A DNA stretch of 64,000 nt, from NCBI GenBank assembly GCA_031414695.1, contig JANNWG010000018.1, positions 1-64,000 on the forward strand, written 5' to 3'. Both the position numbers and the translations under genes were made by a program. Shown here piece by piece: positions 8,347 through 16,289 of this stretch. The stretch comes from UKL13-2 sp031414695 (GTDB taxonomy: Bacteria > Pseudomonadota > Gammaproteobacteria > Burkholderiales > Usitatibacteraceae). The notes beneath the pieces are model-generated. The model did not search any database, was not told where the DNA came from, and was given only the letters and a program-made list of their open reading frames with translations. The stretch's first letter is position 1, and every line of letters starts with the position of its first letter.

Positions 8347-10023
8347 ATGTCAGAAAATAAATACCGCTCATTCACCATCACCCAAGGCAATGAGCGCGCG
8401 CCCAACCGCTCTATGCTGCGCGGCATCGGCTACACCGATAACGATTTCTACAAGCCCTTCATCGGCTTGGCGAATGGTCACAGCACCATGAACCCGTGCA
8501 ACGCCGGTATTCAGCCGCTGGCCGATGCAGCCGACAAAGCCATCCGTGAAGCCGGCGGCATGCCGCAAATGTTTGGCACCATCACAGTGACTGACGGCAT
8601 CTCGATGGGTACCGAGGGCATGAAGTATTCATTGGTGTCGCGCGAAGTGATTGCGGATTCGATTGAGACCGCCTGCCAATCACAATTTATGGATGGTGTG
8701 CTCGCCATCGGCGGCTGCGACAAAAACATGCCGGGCGCCATGATCGGCATTTGCCGCATGAATATCCCGGCCATCTTTGTATATGGCGGCACCATCAAGC
8801 CCGGCCACTACAAAGGCAAAGACCTGCAAGTGGTGAGCGTATTTGAAGCCGTCGGCGCGTATAACGCAGGCAAGATGAATGATGAAGACTTTGGCTGCAT
8901 CGAGCGTCACGCCATCCCCGGTGTGGGCGCGTGTGGTGGCATGTACACGGCGAATACCATGTCGTCCTCATTTGAAGCGCTTGGCATGTCGCTACCTTTT
9001 TCATCGACCATGGCCGCCGAAGATGAGGAGAAAAAAGTTTCCGCCGCCGAGTCTGCAAAGGTCTTAGTCGCCGCAGTCAAAGCAGGCATCAAACCTCGCG
9101 ATATTGTCACGCGCAAATCGATTGAAAACGCGGTAGCGGTCATCATGGCGGTAGGTGGCTCTACCAATGCAGTGCTACATTTTTTAGCGATCGCGCACGC
9201 AGCAGATGTGGAATGGACGATTGATGATTTCGAGCGTGTCAGACAAAAAGTCGGCGTATTTTGTGACCTAAAACCATCTGGCAAATATGTTGCGGTCGAT
9301 TTACACAAAGCCGGTGGCGTGCCACAAGTCATGAAAATGCTCTTAAAAGCAGGGCTACTCTTTGGCGACTGCATGACCATCACTGGTAAGACAATCGCCG
9401 AGTCACTCGCCGATATTCCCGATGCGCCAAGACTAGATCAAGATGTCATTCGCGCAATTGATAAACCACTCTATGCACAAGGCCATCTCGCGATTCTCAA
9501 AGGCAACTTAGCCCCTGAAGGCTGTGTCGCAAAAATCACTGGGCTCAAAAACCCCGTCATCACAGGGCCTGCAAGAGTATTCGATAGTGAGCCTGAATTA
9601 ATGGACGCCATTATGGCCGACAAAATCACCCACGGCGACGTGGTGGTGTTGCGCTACGAAGGCCCCAAAGGCGGCCCTGGTATGCGCGAAATGTTAGCGC
9701 CTACCTCGGCACTCATCGGCAAAGGCTTAGGTGAGACGGTCGGCTTGATTACCGATGGCCGATTCTCCGGCGGCACGTGGGGCATGGTGGTCGGGCACGT
9801 CGCACCTGAAGCGTATGTGGGCGGCACGATCGCGTTCGTGCATGAGAATGATTCCGTCACCATTGATGCGAAGCAGTTGCTCATACAATTGAATGTGGAT
9901 GAGGCTGAAATCGCAAGACGCCGCACCGAATGGAAAGCGCCTGCGCCACGCTATACACGTGGCGTGTTGGGGAAATATTTTAAGTTGGTGGGAACAGCGA
10001 GTAAGGGTGCGGTGACGGATTGA
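8347..10023 (+). CDS. ilvD: Dihydroxy-acid dehydratase
   Basis: Fe-S enzyme that dehydrates 2,3-dihydroxyisovalerate and 2,3-dihydroxy-3-methylvalerate to the 2-oxo acid precursors of valine and isoleucine. The full-length protein has 558 residues. The Fe-S cysteine motifs are visible in GGCDKNMPG and GVGACGGMYTANTMSS; PSGKYVAVDLHKAGG and the C-terminal TDGRFSGGT segment match IlvD/Edd. Its ATG follows the vapC stop immediately and no separate promoter is visible in between, so expression may depend on vapBC transcription unless a promoter lies inside vapC. Confidence 0.97.
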   Translation: MSENKYRSFTITQGNERAPNRSMLRGIGYTDNDFYKPFIGLANGHSTMNPCNAGIQPLADAADKAIREAGGMPQMFGTITVTDGISMGTEGMKYSLVSREVIADSIETACQSQFMDGVLAIGGCDKNMPGAMIGICRMNIPAIFVYGGTIKPGHYKGKDLQVVSVFEAVGAYNAGKMNDEDFGCIERHAIPGVGACGGMYTANTMSSSFEALGMSLPFSSTMAAEDEEKKVSAAESAKVLVAAVKAGIKPRDIVTRKSIENAVAVIMAVGGSTNAVLHFLAIAHAADVEWTIDDFERVRQKVGVFCDLKPSGKYVAVDLHKAGGVPQVMKMLLKAGLLFGDCMTITGKTIAESLADIPDAPRLDQDVIRAIDKPLYAQGHLAILKGNLAPEGCVAKITGLKNPVITGPARVFDSEPELMDAIMADKITHGDVVVLRYEGPKGGPGMREMLAPTSALIGKGLGETVGLITDGRFSGGTWGMVVGHVAPEAYVGGTIAFVHENDSVTIDAKQLLIQLNVDEAEIARRRTEWKAPAPRYTRGVLGKYFKLVGTASKGAVTD

Positions 10024-10058
10024 AGGCTTGAACCATTAAATGTAATGCGCTAGACTAA

Positions 10059-10296
10059 ATTGCGACAATTATCGGAAACATTGTTGATATCGAAACGATT
10101 AGCAAGGGACGCGGCATTCGCGAATACGCATTGTTGGTCACTCGTTATGGCGGAAAGATATAGCGGCAAGAATTGGATCAAACGAAAAGGGACTGCGACA
10201 GTCGATATTGATGGTATCGCTGGTCGTGCAGAAGTTCACTGGTACGAGTGTCATGGTATTGGCAAAGTCAAAATGAAAGTGAAGCGATGGCTATGA
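10059..10296 (+). pseudogene. Frameshifted small conserved gene (KGTATV...AEVHWYE type)
   Basis: Two frames together read as one small protein. The first (10059-10163) gives ATIIGNIVDIETISKGRG and then REYALLVTRYGGK before a TAG. The second, one base ahead, gives NWIKRKGTATVDIDG, AEVHWYECHGIGK and ends KVKRWL at 10296. The join near 10150-10170 contains an imperfect 13-base duplication (GGCGGAAAG and AGCGGCAAG), which could have caused the shift. The first frame begins with ATT rather than ATG. I have seen proteins of the type KMKGTATVRL...AEVHWYEAHGIG in proteobacteria but cannot name the family. A shortened product from ATG 10147 remains possible. Confidence 0.5.
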
Positions 10297-10514
10297 AATA
10301 TTTTACATTGTGTCTCAGCAACGATTTCGGCGGCGACTTTTCGGGTGATGACGTATTGCCGGGTTTGGTTTACGAAACGATCAGTAAAGAGTGCGGCACG
10401 CTACGCATTGTTGACGACTCTGGCGAAGACTTTCTCTATCCAGCTAAACATTTCTTGCTATTGACTGATGAACAGTCAGCGCTGCTTGAGAGAAGCCTGC
10501 GGGTAGCAGCTTGA
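10293..10514 (+). CDS. Small conserved hypothetical protein coupled to the preceding gene
   Basis: Encodes 73 residues beginning MKYFTLCLSNDFGGDFSG, with a compact acidic body (RIVDDSGEDFLYPAKHF). The ATG at 10293 overlaps the previous TGA as ATGA, so the two genes form a coupled pair. An upstream in-frame ATG at 10287 is also possible. The body resembles small SH3-like beta-barrel proteins, but no family is recognised and no function can be assigned. The intact partner next to a frameshifted gene suggests the pair is decaying or tolerates loss of one member. Confidence 0.6.
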   Translation: MKYFTLCLSNDFGGDFSGDDVLPGLVYETISKECGTLRIVDDSGEDFLYPAKHFLLLTDEQSALLERSLRVAA

Positions 10515-10601
10515 TGTTTTGCGACAGATCGGACTTCATAGAAAAATCGACGCTGATCCCTTTAGTCCTTATCTCGCCCTAAATGGATTTGGAGAACGTA
10601 T

Positions 10602-10826
10602 ATGAATAAACCTTATTACGTACATGCCGAGTGGGACGCTGAGGCTCACGTTTGGGTCGCCACCAGCGATGAAGTACCGGGGCTTGCAACAGAAGCCGAG
10701 ACTACAGAGGCGCTAGTGCAAAAACTAAAAACGCTTATTCCAGAACTCTTGAGTGCTAATGGCTTAAACGTAACTGCACCGATTGCATTCGAGCTGCTCA
10801 CAAGACGCTTTGAACTCGCAGCGTAA
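10602..10826 (+). CDS. DUF1902 domain protein, HicB-like antitoxin
   Basis: A 74-residue protein with the HicB/DUF1902 partial RNase H-like fold: VHAEWDAEAHVWVATSDEVP, then GLATEAETTEALVQKL and LIPELL. DUF1902 proteins resemble HicB antitoxins but lack the C-terminal DNA-binding domain. It has a reasonable ribosome-binding site (TTTGGAGAACG) before the ATG. Its TAA shares one base with the ATG of the HicA-like gene, so it is almost certainly the antitoxin of that pair. Lack of a DNA-binding domain fits the HigA-type protein downstream supplying repression (inference). Confidence 0.8.
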   Translation: MNKPYYVHAEWDAEAHVWVATSDEVPGLATEAETTEALVQKLKTLIPELLSANGLNVTAPIAFELLTRRFELAA

Positions 10827-11020
10827 TGGAAAGTTTTACGCCTGAACTCAAGCGTCTGATACTTGCAGCGGGATGCGTGTTCGTACGCGCAGGCAAAGGC
10901 GATCATGAAATTTGGCGCAGCCCAATTACGCAGCTCAACTTTGTCGTAGATTCAAAAATAAAGTCGCGGCATACGGCAAATGCAGTATTGAAGCAAGCAG
11001 GTTTACCGAAGGCTTTCTGA
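10826..11020 (+). CDS. hicA: HicA-like mRNA interferase toxin
   Basis: A 64-residue dsRBD-fold toxin of the HicA/YcfA family, expected to cleave mRNA without ribosomes. Visible features are an N-terminal helix (ELKRLILAAGCVFVRAGKG), the catalytic-type histidine in GDHEIWRSP, and the C-terminal strand and helix (SRHTANAVLKQAGL). In classic HicA the motif is G-x-G-S-H; here it is GKGDHEIW. Start and stop overlap both neighbours by one base (TAATG and TGATG), so all three genes are translated as a unit. Confidence 0.8.
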   Translation: MESFTPELKRLILAAGCVFVRAGKGDHEIWRSPITQLNFVVDSKIKSRHTANAVLKQAGLPKAF

Positions 11021-11325
11021 TGCTACAAATGAAGGCGAAAACATTACCCAACAAACACCCCGTTGAAGTTCTCCTTGAAGAGTTCTTGCTGCCGATGGAA
11101 ATCAGCCAGAACGCGCTTGTTCGTGCTACAGGCGTTCCGCCACGTCGTATCAACGAAATCGTAATTGGCAAGTGTGGTATTACCGCAGACAGCGCACTCC
11201 GGCTTGCTATGGCGTTCGGTACTAGCAAAGGCTTTTGGCTCGGTCTTCAAGCAGATTTTGATCTTGAAGAATCGCGTAAGCAAATTAGCGCAGATTTGGA
11301 TCAGATTGAGAGGTTGGCGGCGTAG
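11020..11325 (+). CDS. higA: HigA-family addiction module antidote (HTH XRE)
   Basis: About 101 residues from the ATG at 11020, which overlaps the hicA stop as TGATG; an internal ATG at 11029 is an alternative. The helix-turn-helix is LVRATGVPPRRINEIVIGK, followed by ADSALRLAMAFGTSKGFWLGLQ, the standard HigA pattern. HigA normally pairs with a HigB RelE-fold toxin, but none is present; instead it is the third gene of a DUF1902-HicA operon. It may act as the operon's transcriptional repressor or as a second antitoxin (inference). Confidence 0.88.
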   Translation: MLQMKAKTLPNKHPVEVLLEEFLLPMEISQNALVRATGVPPRRINEIVIGKCGITADSALRLAMAFGTSKGFWLGLQADFDLEESRKQISADLDQIERLAA

Positions 11326-11414
11326 GTTTGTGAATAAATCAACCACGACACCTTTGATTTCGCCACCCGGTGTTCAGAAATATTTTTTAGCCTTAGCTAT
11401 CGAAGGAGCAAGAA

Positions 11415-12521
11415 ATGGCATCTCTCGCAAAAATACTATCGCCCGTTTTGATTGAGCTCAATGACCTATTGCTTGACCCAAACAATCCACGGTTTTCTGA
11501 ACTGGGTGAGGACCTAAACCCGATACCTGAAAACAGATTTTCTGAGGAAAGGGTTCAGTCAAATACCCTCGAGAAAATGAAGGCAGATACCTTCGCGGTT
11601 TCAGAACTGAAGGACACAATAAAGACCGTTGGCTTTCTGCCAATGGATCGCATTGTCGTTCGCAAATGGAAATCAGGCGGCGCAAATAACTCACAAAAAT
11701 TTGTTGTCGTTGAAGGCAATAGGCGCGTTACAGCACTCAAATGGTTGCTTGCTCTGCATGAAGCGGGAAAGGAAACTTTTGATGCTGACCAGCTAGAGAA
11801 TTTCAGCATGATTAACAGTTTACTATTGGATGACAGTGTTGCTCCGGACAGTGCCTTACTAATCTTGCCTGGGTTGCGCCATGTATCAGGGATTAAGGAG
11901 TGGGGGCCATATCAAAAAGCAAAAACTGTTCATGCTCTCCGCAAGTCGGGCATGGGAACACAAGAGGCAGCTCAAAGCCTTGGTCTTTCAACTAGGGCTG
12001 CCAACAATGCCTATCGCTGCTTTCTCGCGCTAGAACAAATGAAAGCAGATGAAGAATATGGGGAAGCGGCAACCCCAAAGATGTATAGCTATTTTGAAGA
12101 AGCGTTTAAGCGCGCCGAGGTAAAAAATTGGCTTAACTGGGATGATGCGGTAGGTCAGTTTGTCAATACAGAAAATCGTGCGGAATTTTACAGTTGGATG
12201 GTTCCCGATCCAGAAACAGGGGATAGCGCCAAGCTTCCAGAAGCCAAAAGCATTCGTGATTTCGCACGTATTGTTTCTGACGAAGAATCAATGGCTGTAT
12301 TAAGGGGGCCAAGCGGCACTCTTGTAAGGGCGCTTGGCAGATACGAAGCCGAACATCCAGAAGATTGGTATCCCAAAGTTCTTGCTGCGGAGAGCGCAAT
12401 CAAGGCGCTTACACCTGCAATGCTGCGGTCAATGGATGCAAATGCACAGACCGCACTTTCGCGTCTAAAGGTTCTGATTGAGGAATCGATGCGAGATCGC
12501 AACCTTTTAGGCGCGCAGTAA
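11415..12521 (+). CDS. ParB-like N-terminal domain protein of a putative nuclease pair
   Basis: A 368-residue protein. The N-terminus has the ParB/Srx fold start (IELNDLLLDPNNPRF), a regulatory insert, then FVVVEGNRRVTALKWL, where GNRR is the ParB-like nucleotide-binding/hydrolysis motif. A helix-turn-helix-like stretch follows (GTQEAAQSLGLSTRAANNAY). The C-terminal half is helical and unassigned. An AAGGAG site sits seven bases before the ATG. Eleven bases separate its stop from the Mrr-type gene. There is no ParA and no visible centromere site, so a plasmid-partition role is unlikely. ParB-fold proteins beside nucleases occur in phage-defence islands, which is the favoured but unproven reading. 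Confidence 0.7.
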   Translation: MASLAKILSPVLIELNDLLLDPNNPRFSELGEDLNPIPENRFSEERVQSNTLEKMKADTFAVSELKDTIKTVGFLPMDRIVVRKWKSGGANNSQKFVVVEGNRRVTALKWLLALHEAGKETFDADQLENFSMINSLLLDDSVAPDSALLILPGLRHVSGIKEWGPYQKAKTVHALRKSGMGTQEAAQSLGLSTRAANNAYRCFLALEQMKADEEYGEAATPKMYSYFEEAFKRAEVKNWLNWDDAVGQFVNTENRAEFYSWMVPDPETGDSAKLPEAKSIRDFARIVSDEESMAVLRGPSGTLVRALGRYEAEHPEDWYPKVLAAESAIKALTPAMLRSMDANAQTALSRLKVLIEESMRDRNLLGAQ

Positions 12522-12532
12522 GTCCGGGTCGT

Positions 12533-13291
12533 ATGGCAAGGCCTCCTTCAAATATAATCGCGACTTGGTGCGTCGAACTTGTCACTCCAAACGCAGAACG
12601 ACTCGATGACCTTTGCTTCCGTGTTTTGCGTAGCAAAGGTATTCAGCTTTCGCAAGACGAGCTAATGGAGGTTGCCGAAGAGGAGTCTCGCCGGTTTCTC
12701 CCAACTATTCTGCGCAACATCGTAGCTGACGAACGAGCTGACGGGGTTGTCGGGTCATTTGAAATTGATGATGAGCTTATCCCTTATCTGCGTAAGCTCA
12801 ACTCGCCGCTTCCGGAAATATTGTCTCAATTGAAGCGCCTTACGCCAAAGGCGTTTGAAGAAATGTGCGCAAAAATATTGGAGAGTCTTGGCGGCAATTC
12901 CACAAGCAGTGGGAAGCCAAACGACGGGGGCGTTGACTTTACGTCTTTCAATATGGCCGGCCATGCGTCAGGCTTGCCAGTACCAGCAAGCGCCAAGATT
13001 GCGGTAATCGGACAAGCGAAGCGTTATACAAATTCAAGAATCGGCGAAACCGCACTTAGAGAATTCGTTGGCGGCGCGCTGAGGCGACAGAAAGAACTCG
13101 AAAAAAACGGCGCAATCGGCGGATTAAGCCCGGTCATTTTTGCGTTTTGGACAACATCTGACTTAGACAACAGCGCAAAAGCGTATTCCCGCGATATGGG
13201 CGTTTGGTTTATGGGTGGACTCACGCTTGCTAGTTATGTTGAACAGCTTCACTTAGGGAACTATTTGACTACGCTACCGATTGAGATTTAA
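12533..13291 (+). CDS. Mrr-type restriction endonuclease-fold protein
   Basis: A 252-residue protein whose middle matches the Mrr catalytic domain of the PD-(D/E)xK superfamily: TPKAFEEMCAKILESLG (helix with the conserved Glu), then GKPNDGGVDF (catalytic Asp) and VIGQAKRYT (the QxK strand). The end of the domain is visible as REFVGGALRR and FWTTSDL. Residues 1-110 form a separate helical N-terminal domain with no recognised family. It follows the ParB-like gene by 11 bases in the same operon. Mrr-family enzymes cut modified DNA; here the specificity is unknown. A dispersed hairpin repeat follows immediately. Confidence 0.82.
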   Translation: MARPPSNIIATWCVELVTPNAERLDDLCFRVLRSKGIQLSQDELMEVAEEESRRFLPTILRNIVADERADGVVGSFEIDDELIPYLRKLNSPLPEILSQLKRLTPKAFEEMCAKILESLGGNSTSSGKPNDGGVDFTSFNMAGHASGLPVPASAKIAVIGQAKRYTNSRIGETALREFVGGALRRQKELEKNGAIGGLSPVIFAFWTTSDLDNSAKAYSRDMGVWFMGGLTLASYVEQLHLGNYLTTLPIEI

Positions 13292-13301
13292 GCAAGCAAT
13301 C

Positions 13302-13400
13302 AAAGGGGTCGATTATTTCGCCAAACCCTAGCATCCAAGAGAATCTTCAGCCTGTTTGGCTTGAAAACGCCCGCTCAGTCTAGCAATCGAATCAAAAGGA
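13302..13400. repeat. Dispersed hairpin repeat, family A, copy 1
   Basis: Contains the family core CTAGCATCCA...TTCAG...TTGAAAACGCCCGC, also seen at 14303, 19497 and, more diverged, elsewhere. The inner arms CAGCC and GGCTTG face each other, and the outer TCGATT (13309-13314) is echoed by AATCGA. It lies between the Mrr-type gene and the thioredoxin-like gene. Confidence 0.6.
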
Positions 13401-13477
13401 CTCACATTTTTTCAACCTGAGAATTTCGACCCAAGCCCTTTTTGCTGCTCTAATACCCACTACAAGGAGAAGCAAGC

Positions 13478-14278
13478 ATGAGACCAACACACTTTAATAT
13501 CTTTTGTTTAGGGGTACTTTTTGCCTTAGCGACATTGTCGTTTACTGCTCTTGCGGCAGACGAAGCTGAGACCAAATTCCGCGCCAAACATAATTTGGAA
13601 CCGACTGTTGTCATTAAGTTTCTCGATGAAAATAGTACTGAGATCAGCTTGGCGGAATTTTCTCGACGATATGAGAGTGGCGCGGGATTTGCCAAAATCA
13701 AGACGACTGGCCAAAAAGGTGAGGACGTCAGGACGTTTCAATTGCAGCTACCACTCACTGCTGAACAAGTGGCAAATGCGAAGGAAGCAGCGCAAGCGCG
13801 CAAAGCCAAAATGCAGCTACAGGTCGGCAAACCACTGGCTGCATTCAAGCTTTTCGATGTGAATGGGAAACCAGTAAGCAACGAAGATTTGCTTGGCCGC
13901 CCCACGTTGATCAACTTCTTTTTCGCCGAGTGCTTGCCATGCATCCTAGAAACGCCAATGCTCAACGAATATCTTGGGCAAAGAACTGATTTGCGCATGT
14001 TGGCCGTTACCTATGATGACCAGACAACCATTGAAAAATACATCCGTAAACACAAATTCGCGTGGCAGAGCGTAGTTAGTGCAAGGTCGTTAATCAAGCA
14101 AATCGGCGTGCAGGCCTATCCCAGCTTTGTGCTCGTAGACGAATTGGGAATCGTCAGGGCAATTGCATCCTCTTCAGAGCTTCCTAAAAGTGCAGGCCAA
14201 TCCAAATTTGATTCATTGAAGCGCGAATCGCTAAACAATTGGGTCAATGCCGCTCTCTTGGCGAATCCTAATAAGTAG
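13478..14278 (+). CDS. Secreted TlpA-like thioredoxin-fold protein
   Basis: A 266-residue exported protein with a Sec signal (FALATLSFTALAADEAE, cleavage probably after ALA). Residues about 115-260 form a TlpA/AhpC-TSA thioredoxin fold with active site ECLPCILETP (CxxC) and a cis-Pro loop AYPSFVLVDE. The region before it is unassigned. TlpA-like proteins reduce disulfides in the periplasm, for example in cytochrome maturation, but nothing nearby fixes the partner. AAGGAGAAGC lies just upstream of the ATG. Confidence 0.82.
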   Translation: MRPTHFNIFCLGVLFALATLSFTALAADEAETKFRAKHNLEPTVVIKFLDENSTEISLAEFSRRYESGAGFAKIKTTGQKGEDVRTFQLQLPLTAEQVANAKEAAQARKAKMQLQVGKPLAAFKLFDVNGKPVSNEDLLGRPTLINFFFAECLPCILETPMLNEYLGQRTDLRMLAVTYDDQTTIEKYIRKHKFAWQSVVSARSLIKQIGVQAYPSFVLVDELGIVRAIASSSELPKSAGQSKFDSLKRESLNNWVNAALLANPNK

Positions 14279-14302
14279 GGGCGCGTAGAGGAATTGGCGA
14301 GT

Positions 14303-14395
14303 TAAAGGGTCGATTATTTCGAAAAAAGCTAGCATCCACGGTAATTTTCAGATGTTTATTGCTGAAAACGCCCGCCAGTTCTAGAGTGTCGAGTG
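14303..14395. repeat. Dispersed hairpin repeat, family A, copy 2
   Basis: Shares GGGTCGATTATTTCG and GCTAGCATCCACGG with copy 1. The inner hairpin is perfect (TTTTCAG and CTGAAAA), followed by CGCCCGCC and CTAG, the latter pairing with GCTAG on the left. It follows the thioredoxin-like gene. Confidence 0.65.
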
Positions 14396-14531
14396 AGGCA
14401 ATTTAACTTGACCATAATCCTTTGATGCTATTTCGTTTTTTCATTCGACATAAGCAGACGTCAAGCTCGTTCTCAATCGGCGCATCATCTAAATTAGGTT
14501 TAGCGTATTCCGCATTTTATTCGGCAGGCCG

Positions 14532-15464
14532 ATGATTCAGTCCAAACAAATCCGCGAACTTAACCTCACCCACGGCACTAGTGAATCGCGCTCGTCGTTC
14601 ATCAGCGCGGCGAGTGGCTTAGTGAAGGTGAACAATCTGCTTTACGTTGTCGCAGATGACGAACATCACTTGGGCGTTTTCTCTACCGACCATGTGGGAC
14701 CGGGCGAACTTGTTCGGCTGTTTGATGGAACGCTGCCCGATAACGCGAAACTACGAAAAGCGCAAAAACCAGACCTAGAGACGCTGCTCTTGCTACCGCC
14801 GCTTGCAGGCTTTCCGCATGGTGCGCTGCTGGCAATGGGTTCAGGCTCGAAGCCCAATCGTGACACGGGCGTATTGCTTGGCCTTGATGCTGTGGGGAAC
14901 ACGTTGTGGAATATTAACGCAGCGCCAAGGCTGATTGATTTGAGTTTGCTCTACGACGCCATCCGCGCTGAAGTTGATGATCTCAATATTGAGGGGGCGG
15001 TCATTGCCGATGGCAGACTTATCCTCTTGCAACGTGGCAACAAGGGCGGGGCAAATGCCCTGATTGTTTGCGCGCTTGATTCGTTCATCGATGACCTTGT
15101 CGCCCACACTGCGCCGCGATTGCGCGTGGCGCCGCTGGTACGTGCCGTCGAGCTCGGTGATATTGATGGCGTACCGCTTTCATTCACCGATGCTGCGGGC
15201 TTGCCCGGTGGCAATTTATTGTTTACGTCTGCCGCTGAAAATACCGATAACAGTTTCGACGACGGTGCGTGCAGCGGATCAGCGATCGGTATTGTTGATG
15301 CGAACGGCAATGTCGCGATGATCGAACGATTAGACCAGCCATACAAAGTAGAAGGTGTCACTGCCACGATGCAGGCTGACGGCATTCATCTATTGCTGGT
15401 GACGGATGCCGATGATGAGAGCAAGCCAGCTTGTTTATTGTCAGCGGTGATGATGCCGACTTGA
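14532..15464 (+). CDS. Conserved hypothetical protein (beta-propeller-like, possibly DUF6929)
   Basis: A 310-residue protein without signal peptide or membrane segments. Recurring short strand patterns (NNLLYVVADDEHHLGVF, GVLLGLDAVGNTLWNI, DGRLILLQRGNKGGANAL, GNLLFTSAAENTDNSFDDG) suggest a beta-propeller with acidic loops, as in esterase-like phytase or SdiA-regulated-type domains. I recall similar proteins labelled DUF6929, but that is uncertain. No catalytic motif is seen. It stands alone between family A repeats. Confidence 0.6.
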   Translation: MIQSKQIRELNLTHGTSESRSSFISAASGLVKVNNLLYVVADDEHHLGVFSTDHVGPGELVRLFDGTLPDNAKLRKAQKPDLETLLLLPPLAGFPHGALLAMGSGSKPNRDTGVLLGLDAVGNTLWNINAAPRLIDLSLLYDAIRAEVDDLNIEGAVIADGRLILLQRGNKGGANALIVCALDSFIDDLVAHTAPRLRVAPLVRAVELGDIDGVPLSFTDAAGLPGGNLLFTSAAENTDNSFDDGACSGSAIGIVDANGNVAMIERLDQPYKVEGVTATMQADGIHLLLVTDADDESKPACLLSAVMMPT

Positions 15465-15634
15465 CGGTAAACCTAACGAGCAAGCCATATTGTCATGGCT
15501 GATTGTTTAGCAAACCCTACTATCGAAGGGCAAATTCAAGTGCAATAAGGGTCAAGCGCCATGCTGCTCAAACACCGTTAAATAAAATGCTTCAGTTTGA
15601 TAAAAAAATGGTGTCCAACCTTATTCGAGTTACT

Positions 15635-15673
15635 AGGAAGCGCAACAAAAAATCACGGCGCTCCTTTTTTTTT
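15635..15673 (+). terminator. Candidate Rho-independent terminator
   Basis: AGGAAGCGC and GCGCTCCT form a stem with one bulged base around an A-rich loop, followed by a run of nine or more T. It lies about 170 bases after the preceding gene, so it may end that transcript or one starting in between. The remaining 15465-15745 interval shows nothing else convincing. Confidence 0.5.
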
Positions 15674-15745
15674 CATCTAACAGCCAGTCTTAGCCCTTGG
15701 CAAATTCGCAGTGAGTAAAATCGACTGCTTAGGTAAAATATTCGC

Positions 15746-16138
15746 ATGACACCTACAAAATTTCGCTTAACCCTTGCGCTCTATCTCGTCTTTGTGGTTC
15801 TCGCAATTGTTGGTCACGCGGTTGGCGCGCCGAATCTGCCGCCGCCGCTGCGTGAGTTTGTCGCCGCTGCAGATAAAACAACGTGGATGGTTGGTTGGCT
15901 TGGTATCTCCTATCTGGTCATGGCGAGTATTGCCTGTATCGGTCTATTGCTGTTCAAGAATTGGGCGCGACTGTTGTTTGTCATGGTGACGCTGGTTGGG
16001 TCGATACCTTGGGACGGCGCTACGGTTTATCCCGCGATGGAATATCTGTTTATTAATCTAGAGTTTGTATTGGCCGGCGTGATTATCGCGCTCTCGTATT
16101 GCTCCCCAGTCAGAGAGCGATTTTTAGCAAAACGCTAG
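15746..16138 (+). CDS. Small multi-pass membrane protein, hypothetical
   Basis: A 130-residue protein with four likely membrane segments: LALYLVFVVLAIVGHAVGA, GWLGISYLVMASIACIGLLL, ARLLFVMVTLVGSIPW and INLEFVLAGVIIALSY. It is short, hydrophobic and ends in a basic tail (RERFLAKR). No family is recognised. It stands alone between a candidate terminator and a degraded family A repeat. Confidence 0.65.
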   Translation: MTPTKFRLTLALYLVFVVLAIVGHAVGAPNLPPPLREFVAAADKTTWMVGWLGISYLVMASIACIGLLLFKNWARLLFVMVTLVGSIPWDGATVYPAMEYLFINLEFVLAGVIIALSYCSPVRERFLAKR

Positions 16139-16151
16139 GCTGGGCAAAAAT

Positions 16152-16200
16152 CAAAGGGAGCGATTTTTTGCAACGCTAATGCATCTACCCTAGCCAATAC
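16152..16200. repeat. Degraded copy of hairpin repeat family A
   Basis: CAAAGGGAGCGATTTTTTGC followed by AACGCTAATGCATCTACCC parallels the left half of copies 1 and 2 (AAAGGGTCGATTATTTCG..CTAGCATCCACGG). The right half is not recognisable. Weak evidence. Confidence 0.35.
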
Positions 16201-16289
16201 CAGCGTTTCGGACACGCCACCTTCAGTCCTCGCGGCTAATGTTCGCGTAAATGGGGTGGTAAATGGTGTGTTGTAGGTCGCAAATAGGC

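Noticed and set aside
11415..12521. Plasmid partition ParB
   Set aside because: No ParA gene, no parS-like repeats and no replication gene nearby; the second gene is a nuclease.
15503..15718. 71-residue frame after the DUF6929-like gene
   Set aside because: No ribosome-binding site, odd composition, and it runs through a terminator-like hairpin.
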